A DNA stretch of 16,244 nucleotides from CAZKCI01 sp964551475 (GTDB taxonomy: Bacteria > Auribacterota > Erginobacteria > Erginobacterales > CAZKCI01), in assembly GCA_964551475.1 (NCBI GenBank), contig CAZKCI010000006.1, positions 1 through 16,244 on the forward strand, read 5' to 3'. Shown here piece after piece: positions 6,302-13,136 of the stretch (its first letter is position 1; each line of letters starts with the position of its first letter). The notes under the pieces are model-generated. The model saw only the letters and a program-made list of their open reading frames with translations, was not told the origin of the DNA and did not search any database. Made by a program: the position numbers and the translations under genes.

Positions 6302-7624
6302 TCAGCGGAGGTTTTCGGGCGCGGTCTTGCGCTTGTCGCCGTAGCCGTGGATGGCGGTGGGCTGGTACGCGTCGCCGACGAACTCTTGCTTGAAGACGAA
6401 GCGCTGGATCCAGGCCGTCCCGTCCGTGGCCAGGAAGCCCACCTCCGCCCGGATATAGCGGAAGAGGATCACGCCGGAGATCGGGTGGCGCTCGATCTGC
6501 CAGTCCGGGTCGATGATGGCCACCTGGAGGATCTTCCCCTCCCGGGCACCTTGGGCGAGATCGTGGGTGGATCCCCGGATGAGCTTCTCCATCTCACCTT
6601 CCAGGACCCGGTCGCTCATCGCCGGTTGGGGCATGTTCACGCCCTTGATCGCCTGTCCGTCGAGACCCTCCCAGAGCTGGGCGTAGGAGGCGAAATCCCC
6701 CTCGATGGCGAACTCGCCCGCGGCCAGGTCCTGGTAGCGGTAGAGGACGATCTTCACCGTGTGCTTTCCCGCGGGAAGATTGCTCAATAGCTTCGTCAGC
6801 TGCATCGGTCCGGCGCGCTTGCCCTCCTTCTCGAACTTCTCCGGCCAGATGATGGAGGGGTCGGAGTAGGCGGTCATCTTCTCCGGATCGGGGGCGATGT
6901 CGAGGACGAATGTGGTGGCGACGAGCGCGTCCTTCCTCATCGTGAGGCTTGTGCCGCCGGATGATTCCGGCTCCCCGTCCACCCAGACCTTGACCTCGAA
7001 GGCGTTGTCCGACTCCGCCTCTCCGACGCCGGCGATCTTCCGGATCTGGTCGGTGAAGACGATCAATCCGTAGATGCGCTCGCCGGCCTTGAATGAGGTG
7101 GAGAGGCGGGAAGGCTTTCCGGCGGCGATCGGGGCCGTGGAGAAGAGGATGGGAGGGAGGGCGTCCTCGGCCGGCTTTTCCGGGGCGGGCGTTTTCCTCG
7201 CCGCGGTCGCTTTCTCCTCCGCGGTCTGCTTCAGCGTCTCGGTCCTGACCCCGGCGAACTTCTCGGCGGCGGAGGCGATCTTGGCCTGGGCGGCGTCGAA
7301 ATCGGGGTGGGCGGAGACGCCCTTGGCGGCCGCCTCCGCCTGGGCTTTGTCGAGGAGCGGCTGCAGGCCGGCGATCTTGTCCTCGATCTCCTTGACCTTC
7401 CGCTCGATCTGGTCGGTTTGCGTGTTGGAGTCGGAGCGGAGGGTCGCCAGAAGTTTCAGGGAGGAGTCGACGGATCGCACAGTCTGGTCGAACTCCTTCA
7501 TCGCCTCCCGGGCGGAATAGGGGAGGGGCTTAGCCTTCTGGGCCCAGGCGGTTCCGGAGGCGAAAGTAACTATGAGGGACAGAAGGGTGAACGCGGTCAG
7601 CTTGGCTGCGGTCCTGCTTTTCAC
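6302..7624 (-). CDS. Secreted protein with coiled-coil N-terminal half, unknown family
   Basis: The start is GTG 7624, seven bases after an excellent AAGGAGAT site. An ATG at 7756 would add 44 residues ahead of the signal peptide and has no such site. The 440-residue product has a signal peptide ending in GTAWA-QK (cleavage near 28). Next comes a charged helical or coiled-coil segment (about 38-145, e.g. QIERKVKEIEDKIAGLQPLL), an Ala/Pro/Lys-rich linker (about 140-157) and a beta-rich domain (about 158-440). The last third contains VAIIDPDWQIERHPISGVIL and RYIRAEVGFL, an arrangement I vaguely recall from uncharacterised Bacteroidota secreted proteins. No catalytic motif, lipobox or membrane anchor is visible, so it is probably periplasmic. 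I do not recognise a function. It is the only gene read leftward from the long intergenic region. Confidence 0.75.
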   Translation of the reverse strand: MKSRTAAKLTAFTLLSLIVTFASGTAWAQKAKPLPYSAREAMKEFDQTVRSVDSSLKLLATLRSDSNTQTDQIERKVKEIEDKIAGLQPLLDKAQAEAAAKGVSAHPDFDAAQAKIASAAEKFAGVRTETLKQTAEEKATAARKTPAPEKPAEDALPPILFSTAPIAAGKPSRLSTSFKAGERIYGLIVFTDQIRKIAGVGEAESDNAFEVKVWVDGEPESSGGTSLTMRKDALVATTFVLDIAPDPEKMTAYSDPSIIWPEKFEKEGKRAGPMQLTKLLSNLPAGKHTVKIVLYRYQDLAAGEFAIEGDFASYAQLWEGLDGQAIKGVNMPQPAMSDRVLEGEMEKLIRGSTHDLAQGAREGKILQVAIIDPDWQIERHPISGVILFRYIRAEVGFLATDGTAWIQRFVFKQEFVGDAYQPTAIHGYGDKRKTAPENLR

Positions 7625-7705
7625 AGGGGATCTCCTTTGCGGGGTTCGGGGACGGCATGAGCGCCGGGGGATGCTCTCATGCTCCGTCTCTCTAGAGTTG
7701 ACGTG

Positions 7706-7733
7706 ATGATACCCGCGAACCGTGTGGAGACAA
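7706..7733 (-). promoter_or_regulatory. Candidate sigma-70 promoter for the secreted coiled-coil protein
   Basis: On the minus strand TTGTCT (7733-7728) and TATCAT (7711-7706) are 16 bases apart and match consensus at 4/6 and 5/6. The start site would be near 7699, giving a leader of about 75 bases before GTG 7624. Confidence 0.35.
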
Positions 7734-7775
7734 CAAGAAAACCACGGCTTGAGCATGGTACAATATATTTGGCGT

Positions 7776-7803
7776 TTGTCGACGGAGATTGATCGCTTAT
7801 ATA
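7776..7803 (+). promoter_or_regulatory. Candidate rightward promoter upstream of proA region
   Basis: TTGTCG (7776-7781) and TATATA (7798-7803) are separated by 16 bases. The promoter would read into the structured stretch that precedes proA, giving either a 350-base proA leader or a separate small RNA. It lies in the most AT-rich part of the intergenic region. Confidence 0.3.
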
Positions 7804-7804
7804 T

Positions 7805-7814
7805 GACACGTGTC
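7805..7814. promoter_or_regulatory. GACACGTGTC palindrome, candidate operator
   Basis: A perfect 10-bp palindrome with a CACGTG core sits immediately after the proposed TATATA -10 element, where transcription would begin. A/T-rich arms flank it on both sides. A dimeric repressor site is the simplest reading. The regulator is unknown. Confidence 0.35.
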
Positions 7815-8165
7815 GGAATATAAAGCCGGTATTTCGGACCAGCGCGGTTTTCCGAGCTTGCTTAGCGCACGTTTCATCAAGCCGCCACCCTTGACCTTTC
7901 CTCATCTACAGGACAGGTTGCGCTGAGAGTCCCGCCAGCATGGACAGCGCAGGGACCTTACGATTATCCACCCTTTCTCCTGGTCTCTGCGCAGCCCCCT
8001 GGGCGGAGAAAGGGCAGGAGCCGCGTGGCTGTGTCGGCCGCGAGCTCGCCCGGAGTTGGGCACTTTAGCGATCCGCGGCGACGAGCGCTGCCGTAATCGT
8101 AGAGGATATTGCCGGATAGCTTTTGGTTCCGAATTGATCCGGCATGTTGTATATTTTTCACCGGA
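7815..8165 (+). other. Non-coding stretch with several GC-rich stems upstream of proA
   Basis: Together with the promoter elements to its left, this is the long gene-free gap. Stems seen are: GCGCTG/CAGCGC (7920-7925 with 7945-7950); GTCCC/GGGAC (7929-7933 with 7952-7956), which interleaves with the first and so is either a pseudoknot or an alternative fold; a perfect 10-bp pair CCCTTTCTCC/GGAGAAAGGG (7971-7980 with 8005-8014) enclosing a GCCC/GGGC hairpin (7994-8004); and the palindrome GCGAGCTCGC (8040-8049). No known RNA class was recognised, and small open frames here lack ribosome-binding sites. It could be a regulatory leader, a small RNA, or degraded sequence. Confidence 0.35.
8150..8155 (+). 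promoter_or_regulatory. Candidate -10 element directly before proA
   Basis: TATATT matches TATAAT at 5/6 positions and ends 10 bases before the proA ATG. A weak TTCCGA lies 17 bases upstream (8127-8132). Transcription from here would start within a few bases of the start codon, consistent with the lack of a clear ribosome-binding site. Confidence 0.25.
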
Positions 8166-9437
8166 ATGGATCTTGTGCCGAAAATAGCGGAGATCTGCCG
8201 GGGAGCGAAAAAAGCCTCCTACCGGATGGCCGTCCTGGACACGGAGACCAAGAACGCCGCCCTCCGGGCGATGGCCGACGCCATACAGGGACGGGCGGCG
8301 GAGATACTCCAGGCCAACGCCGAGGACGTCGCCGACGCCGTCAAAGCGAAGCTGGCGCCGCCGCTCATCGACCGTCTGCGCCTCAGCGAAGCCAAGCTCG
8401 CGCAGACCGTCCAGGGCGTCCGCGACGTCGCCGCCCTCCCCGACCCGGTCGGCGAGGTGATCGAGCAGACTGTCCGCCCGAACGGACTCGTCATCAAGCG
8501 TGTGCGGGTGCCGCTCGGGGTGGTGGCGATCGTCTACGAGGCCCGCCCCGAGGTGGCGGCCGACGCCTCCTCTCTGGCCTTGAAGTCCGGCAACGCCGTC
8601 GTCCTGCGCGGATCGTCGAGCGCCCGGAGGAGCGACGAGGAGATCGTCTCCGCGGCCGCGAAGGCATTGAAAGGCTCGGGTCTCCCCGATGGCGCATTGG
8701 CTCTCGCCTCCGGGGGAGGCCATGAGGCACTGGCCGAGCTCGCGACACAGGACCGTTACATCGATCTTCTGATTCCGCGGGGGGGCGAGGCTCTGAAAGC
8801 GGCCCTCAAGAAGTCGGCGACGGTCCCCCTCCTCTTCGCCGCCGCCGGGAACTGCCATGTCTACGTCGACGCCTCCGCCGATCCGGAGATGGCGGAAGCC
8901 ATCGTCGTCAACGCGAAAACGCAGAAGCCGGGCGTCTGCAACGCCGCGGAGAAGCTCCTCGTCCACCGGGACATCGCCCCCTCCTTCCTCCCCCGCGTGA
9001 TGAAGGCTTTGACCGCCAAGGGGGTCGAGCTCCGCCTCGATGCCCGCGCCCGGGCGCTCGCCCCGGCCGGCCTCGAGCCTGAGCCGAAAGGCGCCGTCGC
9101 CGCCGACTGGGACACCGAGTATTTAGCCCTGGTCATGGGCGTGGCCGTGGTCGATTCGCTCGAAGACGCGATCGCCCACATCAACCGCCACGGGTCCGGC
9201 CACAGCGAGGCGATCGTCGCCAAAGACGAGAAAGCCGCCCGGGCCTTCCAGGCGGGAGTGGACGCGGCGGCGGTCTTCTGGAACGCCAGCACCCGCTTCA
9301 CCGACGGCTCGCGCTTCGGCATGGGGGCCGAGATGGGCATCTCGACCCAGAAGATGCACGCCCGGGGACCGATCGGCCTCCGCGAGCTCTGCTCGTACAA
9401 GTTCGTGGTCGACGGCACCGGCCAGATCGTGACCTGA
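8166..9437 (+). CDS. proA: Gamma-glutamyl phosphate reductase (glutamate-5-semialdehyde dehydrogenase)
   Basis: ProA reduces gamma-glutamyl phosphate to glutamate 5-semialdehyde with NADPH, the second step of proline synthesis, in the cytoplasm. From ATG 8166 the product has 423 residues, close to the usual 415-420, and begins like other ProA proteins (MDLVPKIAEICRGAKKAS). A TTG at 8109 would add 19 unrelated residues. Visible motifs are the nucleotide-binding RVPLGVVAIVYEARPEV (114-130), SGNAVVLRGSS (141-151), DLLIPRGGEAL (200-210), and KTQKPGVCNA (251-260) with the catalytic Cys258. There is no good Shine-Dalgarno sequence; GGA stands directly against the ATG. The proB kinase gene normally found beside proA is absent from the window, so proA stands alone and converges on the carbamoyltransferase gene. 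Confidence 0.95.
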   Translation: MDLVPKIAEICRGAKKASYRMAVLDTETKNAALRAMADAIQGRAAEILQANAEDVADAVKAKLAPPLIDRLRLSEAKLAQTVQGVRDVAALPDPVGEVIEQTVRPNGLVIKRVRVPLGVVAIVYEARPEVAADASSLALKSGNAVVLRGSSSARRSDEEIVSAAAKALKGSGLPDGALALASGGGHEALAELATQDRYIDLLIPRGGEALKAALKKSATVPLLFAAAGNCHVYVDASADPEMAEAIVVNAKTQKPGVCNAAEKLLVHRDIAPSFLPRVMKALTAKGVELRLDARARALAPAGLEPEPKGAVAADWDTEYLALVMGVAVVDSLEDAIAHINRHGSGHSEAIVAKDEKAARAFQAGVDAAAVFWNASTRFTDGSRFGMGAEMGISTQKMHARGPIGLRELCSYKFVVDGTGQIVT

Positions 9438-9456
9438 GCCGACCTAGCGACAATCG

Positions 9457-9515
9457 GCACCTGATTGCTCTGATTCGCCTGATGGCGGATAGAACCCTGC
9501 AGAGGAATCAGGTGC
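9457..9515. terminator. Nested long hairpin between convergent proA and ygeW
   Basis: GCACCTGATTGCTCT (9457-9471) pairs with AGAGGAATCAGGTGC (9501-9515) at 14 of 15 positions. Inside, ATTCGCC (9473-9479) pairs with GGCGGAT (9484-9490) around TGAT, counting one G-U pair. It lies in the 87-base gap between two converging genes, so it is probably a bidirectional transcription barrier or RNA 3'-end protector. Neither side has the T-tract of a textbook intrinsic terminator. Confidence 0.5.
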
Positions 9516-9524
9516 TATGAGAGC

Positions 9525-10727
9525 CTAAACGATCCGGCGCGGCGCGTTGCGCTTGCTCAGCGCCTTCAGGACCGCCGGGACCGACTGGAAACGGGTGAAG
9601 AGCATCATCGCCGCGATCACGTAGAGCTTGTGCTCCGCTTCCTTGTAGGTGGGGATGCGGTAGCGGTCGAAGACGGAGTTGGCCACCTCGCCCGCCTTGC
9701 AGTTCAGCCCCGTGATGTCCGCGGGCAGGCAGTGCATGTAGAGGGCCTGGCCGCCCTTGGTCAGCTTCATCATCGCCTCGGTGCACTCCCAGGACCGGAA
9801 GCGGTCGTTCTCGGCGATGCACTCCTTCTCCAGCTTGTCCATCTCCGCCGCGGCCGCCTTGCCCTTCTTCAGAAGCTCGGTCCGCTTGGTCATCACCGTG
9901 ACCGGGGCCCAGGACTTCGGGTAGACGATGTCGGCGTTCTTGAAGGCCTCTGCCATGGAGTTGACCACCGTGAACTTGCCGCCGGACTCACGGGCGAACT
10001 TCCCGGCCGTTTCCACGATCCCGGGGATCAGGTCGTATCCCTTGGGGTAGCCCAGCGAGACCTCCATCCCGAACCGGGTCATCAGGCCGATGATCCCCTG
10101 GGGCACCGACATCGGCTTGCCGTAGGCCGGCGAGTAGGCCCAGGTCATGGCGAGCTTCTTGCCCTGGAGCTGTTCCAGGCCGCCGAAGGTTTTGATCAGG
10201 TGTGTGAGGTCGGCGAGCGACTGGGTGGGGTGGTCGCGGTCGCACTGGAGGTTGATCACGCCCGTCCGCTGAGGGAGGACGCCTTCCTGGAAGCCGTTGT
10301 CGATCGCCACGGCGACCTCCTTCATATACTCGTGGCCGTAGCCGAGGAAGAGGTCGTCGCGGATCCCGATCACCTCGGAGAGGAAGGAGATCATGTTGGC
10401 GGTCTCCCGGACGGTCTCGCCGTGGGCGACCTGGATCTTCGACTCGTCGATGTCGATGGTGCTGAGCCCTAAGAGGCTCGAGGCGGAGGCGAAAGAGAAG
10501 CGGGTGCGGGTGGACTTGTCGCGGAAGTTGGAGACCGCGAGCCCTCCCTCGAAGACGCGGCAGTTCACGTTGTCCCGGTAGAGCTCTTCCAGAATCTGGG
10601 TGACCAAAAGCACCGCCTTGATCTCGTCGATCGGGTGCTCCCAGGTGAGAAGAAAATCCTTGTTGAACATGCTGGTCCGGAGCTTCTCCAGCTCGCCGAT
10701 CATCTTGACGACCTTGTCCTTGCTCAT
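9525..10727 (-). CDS. ygeW: YgeW-type knotted carbamoyltransferase
   Basis: The 400-residue protein starts at ATG 10727, seven bases after AGGAGG. It is a transcarbamylase, moving the carbamoyl group of carbamoyl phosphate to an amino or amide acceptor. Family marks are FRDKSTRTR (68-76, carbamoyl phosphate site), DHPTQSLAD (165-173) and HCLPAD (332-337). WAYSPAYGKPMSVPQGIIG (196-214) and the length (E. coli YgeW has 396 residues) point to the YgeW branch, not anabolic ornithine or aspartate transcarbamylase. The true acceptor of YgeW is unsettled. Relatives usually sit with purine-catabolic genes such as xdh, ssnA, ygeX/Y, hyuA and a carbamate kinase; none is here. It is the third gene of a minus-strand run, 88 bases after the nucleotidyltransferase-head gene. 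It could still serve arginine/citrulline metabolism in this organism. Confidence 0.85.
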   Translation of the reverse strand: MSKDKVVKMIGELEKLRTSMFNKDFLLTWEHPIDEIKAVLLVTQILEELYRDNVNCRVFEGGLAVSNFRDKSTRTRFSFASASSLLGLSTIDIDESKIQVAHGETVRETANMISFLSEVIGIRDDLFLGYGHEYMKEVAVAIDNGFQEGVLPQRTGVINLQCDRDHPTQSLADLTHLIKTFGGLEQLQGKKLAMTWAYSPAYGKPMSVPQGIIGLMTRFGMEVSLGYPKGYDLIPGIVETAGKFARESGGKFTVVNSMAEAFKNADIVYPKSWAPVTVMTKRTELLKKGKAAAAEMDKLEKECIAENDRFRSWECTEAMMKLTKGGQALYMHCLPADITGLNCKAGEVANSVFDRYRIPTYKEAEHKLYVIAAMMLFTRFQSVPAVLKALSKRNAPRRIV

Positions 10728-10815
10728 TCCTTCGCCTCCTTGCGAAACAAACGGTTGTAAGATTCCTGATGCTGGCGCCAAAGCCGGGGGATATTAGCCG
10801 CTCCCCGCCTCCGGG

Positions 10816-11601
10816 TCAAAGGAAAAGCGCATCCTTGACCTTGGCCGCGTAGGACGGCGAGAGCACGGCGTCGCAGCAGGACTCGATCTCCCGGCGGATC
10901 GCCTGGTAGTCGATCGCCCGGAAAACATAGCGGATCTTGTCCGGCGGGAGAGTGTCGAGCTCCTTCTCGTTCGCCCGGATCCAGCGCCGCGTCTTCTCAC
11001 CCAGGGGAAAGCCGAGCTTGGGCGCGTACTTGATCGCCCGCAGGATGAGCCGTCCGGCGTTCCCCGGCTTGATCTTCTCGGTCAGGAGCTCCATCGGCGT
11101 GGAACGGGTCTCGTCGAGCAGGATCTGCAGCCCTCCCAGGGGATTGATGAAGCGCCTCTTCTCCACGTCCCAGCCGAGCGCGTTGATCGACAGGTCGAAG
11201 CGGGAGACACCGAGCTCCGGCGTGGCGGCGTCGCCCGGCTCGATCGATTCCTCGATCCGCCACATGTCCATCTCCAATTCTTCTTTGGCCCCGGAGATCG
11301 CCGGCGCGGGATACCATTTGTAGCCGCCCATCATGTTCTTCCGGAAGGTCCCGCCCCGGGTGATCACCTTCTCCAGGACCTCCTTCGACGGGCACTTCTC
11401 CAGCATGACGTCCACGTCGATGATCATGTTGGAGGTCTCGAGTATGAAGTCCCGGATCGTCCCCCCCACCACCCAGAGGCGGATCGGCCCTTCCTTCCGG
11501 AACTCCTTCTCCAACCAGAGGATCGCCGGCCAGAACGCGCTCGCCTGCAGAGCCCGATCGAAGCTTTTCCTCAGCGCTTCCACCTTCTCCTCGAATGTCA
11601 T
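10816..11601 (-). CDS. Solo poly(A)-polymerase/CCA-type nucleotidyltransferase head-domain protein
   Basis: The 261-residue protein starts at ATG 11601, after AGGAGGG with 8 bases of spacing. It resembles the class II nucleotidyltransferase head of tRNA CCA-adding enzymes and bacterial poly(A) polymerases. WVVGGTIRD (43-51) gives the G-G loop, IDVDVML (61-67) the metal-binding Asp62 and Asp64, and ELEMDMW (108-114) a possible third acid. SRFDLSINALGWD (133-145) stands where the family has R-R-D-F-T-I-N-A-L. LILRAIKYAPKLGFPLGEKT (185-204) matches the neck region. It stops near 260 residues, against 400 or more for full CCA enzymes, so the body and tail that hold the tRNA are missing. The first Arg-Asp of the nucleotide-recognition motif is altered (RFD). 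The substrate is unknown; it may be a divergent RNA- or nucleotide-modifying enzyme. Confidence 0.75.
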   Translation of the reverse strand: MTFEEKVEALRKSFDRALQASAFWPAILWLEKEFRKEGPIRLWVVGGTIRDFILETSNMIIDVDVMLEKCPSKEVLEKVITRGGTFRKNMMGGYKWYPAPAISGAKEELEMDMWRIEESIEPGDAATPELGVSRFDLSINALGWDVEKRRFINPLGGLQILLDETRSTPMELLTEKIKPGNAGRLILRAIKYAPKLGFPLGEKTRRWIRANEKELDTLPPDKIRYVFRAIDYQAIRREIESCCDAVLSPSYAAKVKDALFL

Positions 11602-11639
11602 AGCCGCGTCCCTCCTGGGTTCCTGGATTCCTGAGAGAT

Positions 11640-12137
11640 TTACCTGAGAGCGTCGAAGAGAAATATCCCGATCATGGCGAGTGAAATCGCCACCTTCATC
11701 AGCACCCCCGCCAGAAAACCGACCAAACTCCCTCCCCCCACCCGCAGGGCCGCCCGGACCTCCTTGTTCCCGAAGACATACTCCAGCCCGACCGCCCCGA
11801 TGAAGATCCCCGCGATCATCCCGGGGAAGCTGAAGAGAAGAAAGCCCGCGATCCCCCCCAGGAGCGACCCCGCGACACCCCATTTTCCCCCCCCGAACTT
11901 CTTCGCCCCCCAGGCCGAGGCGAGATAGTCCATCACCTGGGAGAAAGCGGCGATCAAGGCCAGGACGGCGATGACGATCCAGCCGACCGGGGCGAAGCGG
12001 GTGGCCAGGGCGTAGAGGAGCGCGCCGGCGAAGATCAGCGGGGGGCCGGGGAGGGCGGGGGCGACGCTGCCGATCAGACCCAGGAGCATCAGCGTCCCCG
12101 TTCCCACCCAGACCAGGACCTGGAGAAATGTGCTCAT
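11640..12137 (-). CDS. DUF456 family membrane protein
   Basis: The 165-residue hydrophobic protein starts at ATG 12137, with GGGAG 12 bases upstream. It matches the DUF456 (YqgC-like) pattern: TLMLLGLIGSVAPALPGPPL (15-34) near the N terminus, then DYLASAWGAKKFGGGKWGVA (70-89) and GGIAGFLLFSFPGMIAGIFI, a pair of Gly-rich membrane hairpins. About four to five transmembrane segments are expected in the inner membrane. The molecular function of the family is unknown. It heads the run that continues, after 38 bases, with the nucleotidyltransferase-head gene and then ygeW. Confidence 0.88.
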   Translation of the reverse strand: MSTFLQVLVWVGTGTLMLLGLIGSVAPALPGPPLIFAGALLYALATRFAPVGWIVIAVLALIAAFSQVMDYLASAWGAKKFGGGKWGVAGSLLGGIAGFLLFSFPGMIAGIFIGAVGLEYVFGNKEVRAALRVGGGSLVGFLAGVLMKVAISLAMIGIFLFDALR

Positions 12138-12233
12138 AACTAGGTCAATCTCCCGGCCGGAAGATTGAAATTATCGGGATCTTCATGATCCTGAAAATAT
12201 TTAGGGAATAAATCGCCGATTTCTGCATTAAGG

Positions 12234-12263
12234 ATTATAGGGGTAAACCGCAAACCCCGGCAA
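12234..12263 (-). promoter_or_regulatory. Sigma-70 promoter for the DUF456-nucleotidyltransferase-ygeW run
   Basis: On the minus strand TTGCCG (12263-12258) and a perfect TATAAT (12239-12234) are 18 bases apart. The start site near 12227 leaves a leader of about 90 bases, which contains a small GGATC/GATCC inverted repeat (around 12178-12192). Confidence 0.5.
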
Positions 12264-12287
12264 CCTCCAATCCGCGGATAAGCTTCC

Positions 12288-13136
12288 ATGAACCCTTCGG
12301 ACGAGTCCCTCCTCCGGCACTTCGCCCGCCAGCGGGACGGCTCCGCCTTCGACCAGCTCCATCTCCGCTACCGCGACCGCATTCTCAACTTCACCTGGCG
12401 CTGCTGCGGAGATTTCCAGCAGGCGGAGGAGGCCACCCAGGACACCTTTCTCAAGGTCCTGAGACAGGCCCGCCGCTTCCGCTTCGATGGGAAGGTGTCG
12501 AGCTGGATCTTCCGGATCGCCATGAACGAGGCGCTGGGCGCGGCGCTCCAGTCGGTACGCAAACGGCGGATCTTCCGGGAAGAGGCCCTCGGGGTCGAGG
12601 GCGGTTACGACCCGCCCGCCCCCGGCGGCCGGCCGGACCGGATCGCCTCCGGGCGGGAGACCGAGGCGATCGTCCGCCGCTGTCTTGACGCCCTTCCCCT
12701 GCGCTACCGCCAGCCGCTCGTCCTGAGCGCCCTGGAAGGGATCTCCCAGCACCGGATCGCCGAGATCATGCGCTGCCGGATCGGAACCGTCGGTTCGCTT
12801 CTCTCCCGGGGAAGGAAAATCTTCCGGGATCTTTTCCTGCGGGCGCGATCGGGAAAAATTCCGGAATATCCTCCGCGCCGAAAACGTCATATTATTGCGG
12901 ACCGTCATGACCCGACATCCCGTCATTCTTGCCCTGATCGAAAAGCGCCTGCGGGGGGAAACCACCGAGGCCGAAAACGCCCGCCTCGCCGCCCATCTCG
13001 CCCGCTGTCCGGACTGCCGGGAGGAAAGCGAGGCCGCGCAGTTCGTCGACCGCGTCTTCCGCCGTCTTCTCCTCCGAAAGGCCGGCGCCCGCTATCAAAA
13101 GGGCTTCGAGAAAAAAAGAGAGCGGATGCTCGGTGA
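12288..13136 (+). CDS. ECF-type RNA polymerase sigma factor (C-terminal frame suspect)
   Basis: Residues 1-182 are a typical extracytoplasmic-function sigma factor. Region 2 spans about 5-90 (AFDQLHLRYRDRILNF, then the core-binding EEATQDTFLKVLRQ at 47-60). Region 4 spans about 126-182 and carries the helix-turn-helix EGISQHRIAEIMRCRIGTVG (150-169). Such proteins normally end soon after region 4, near 190 residues. Here the frame stays open to 282, adding an Arg/Pro-rich tail that is the out-of-frame reading of the anti-sigma gene. An A5 run at 12854-12858 lies just after the last conserved residue. Moving to the frame one base earlier there would end translation at TGA 12908-12910, in a classic ATGA overlap with the next gene. 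A frameshift, an assembly error or a genuine tail are all possible. The ribosome-binding site is weak. Confidence 0.8.
   Translation: MNPSDESLLRHFARQRDGSAFDQLHLRYRDRILNFTWRCCGDFQQAEEATQDTFLKVLRQARRFRFDGKVSSWIFRIAMNEALGAALQSVRKRRIFREEALGVEGGYDPPAPGGRPDRIASGRETEAIVRRCLDALPLRYRQPLVLSALEGISQHRIAEIMRCRIGTVGSLLSRGRKIFRDLFLRARSGKIPEYPPRRKRHIIADRHDPTSRHSCPDRKAPAGGNHRGRKRPPRRPSRPLSGLPGGKRGRAVRRPRLPPSSPPKGRRPLSKGLREKKRADAR

Noticed and set aside
7621..7905. 94-codon minus-strand frame in the intergenic region
   Set aside because: No Shine-Dalgarno site and no recognisable domain. It crosses the palindrome and both promoter candidates, and overlaps the start of the secreted-protein gene.
7920..7960. 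TPP riboswitch suggested by CGCTGAGAG
   Set aside because: Only the CTGAGA core matches. The required second conserved region (ACCTGATC...GGTAATACC-like) is absent, and proA is not a thiamine gene.
7902..8966. 354-codon minus-strand frame opposite proA and its leader
   Set aside because: It is an antisense shadow of proA with no ribosome-binding site. The ProA frame is unambiguous.
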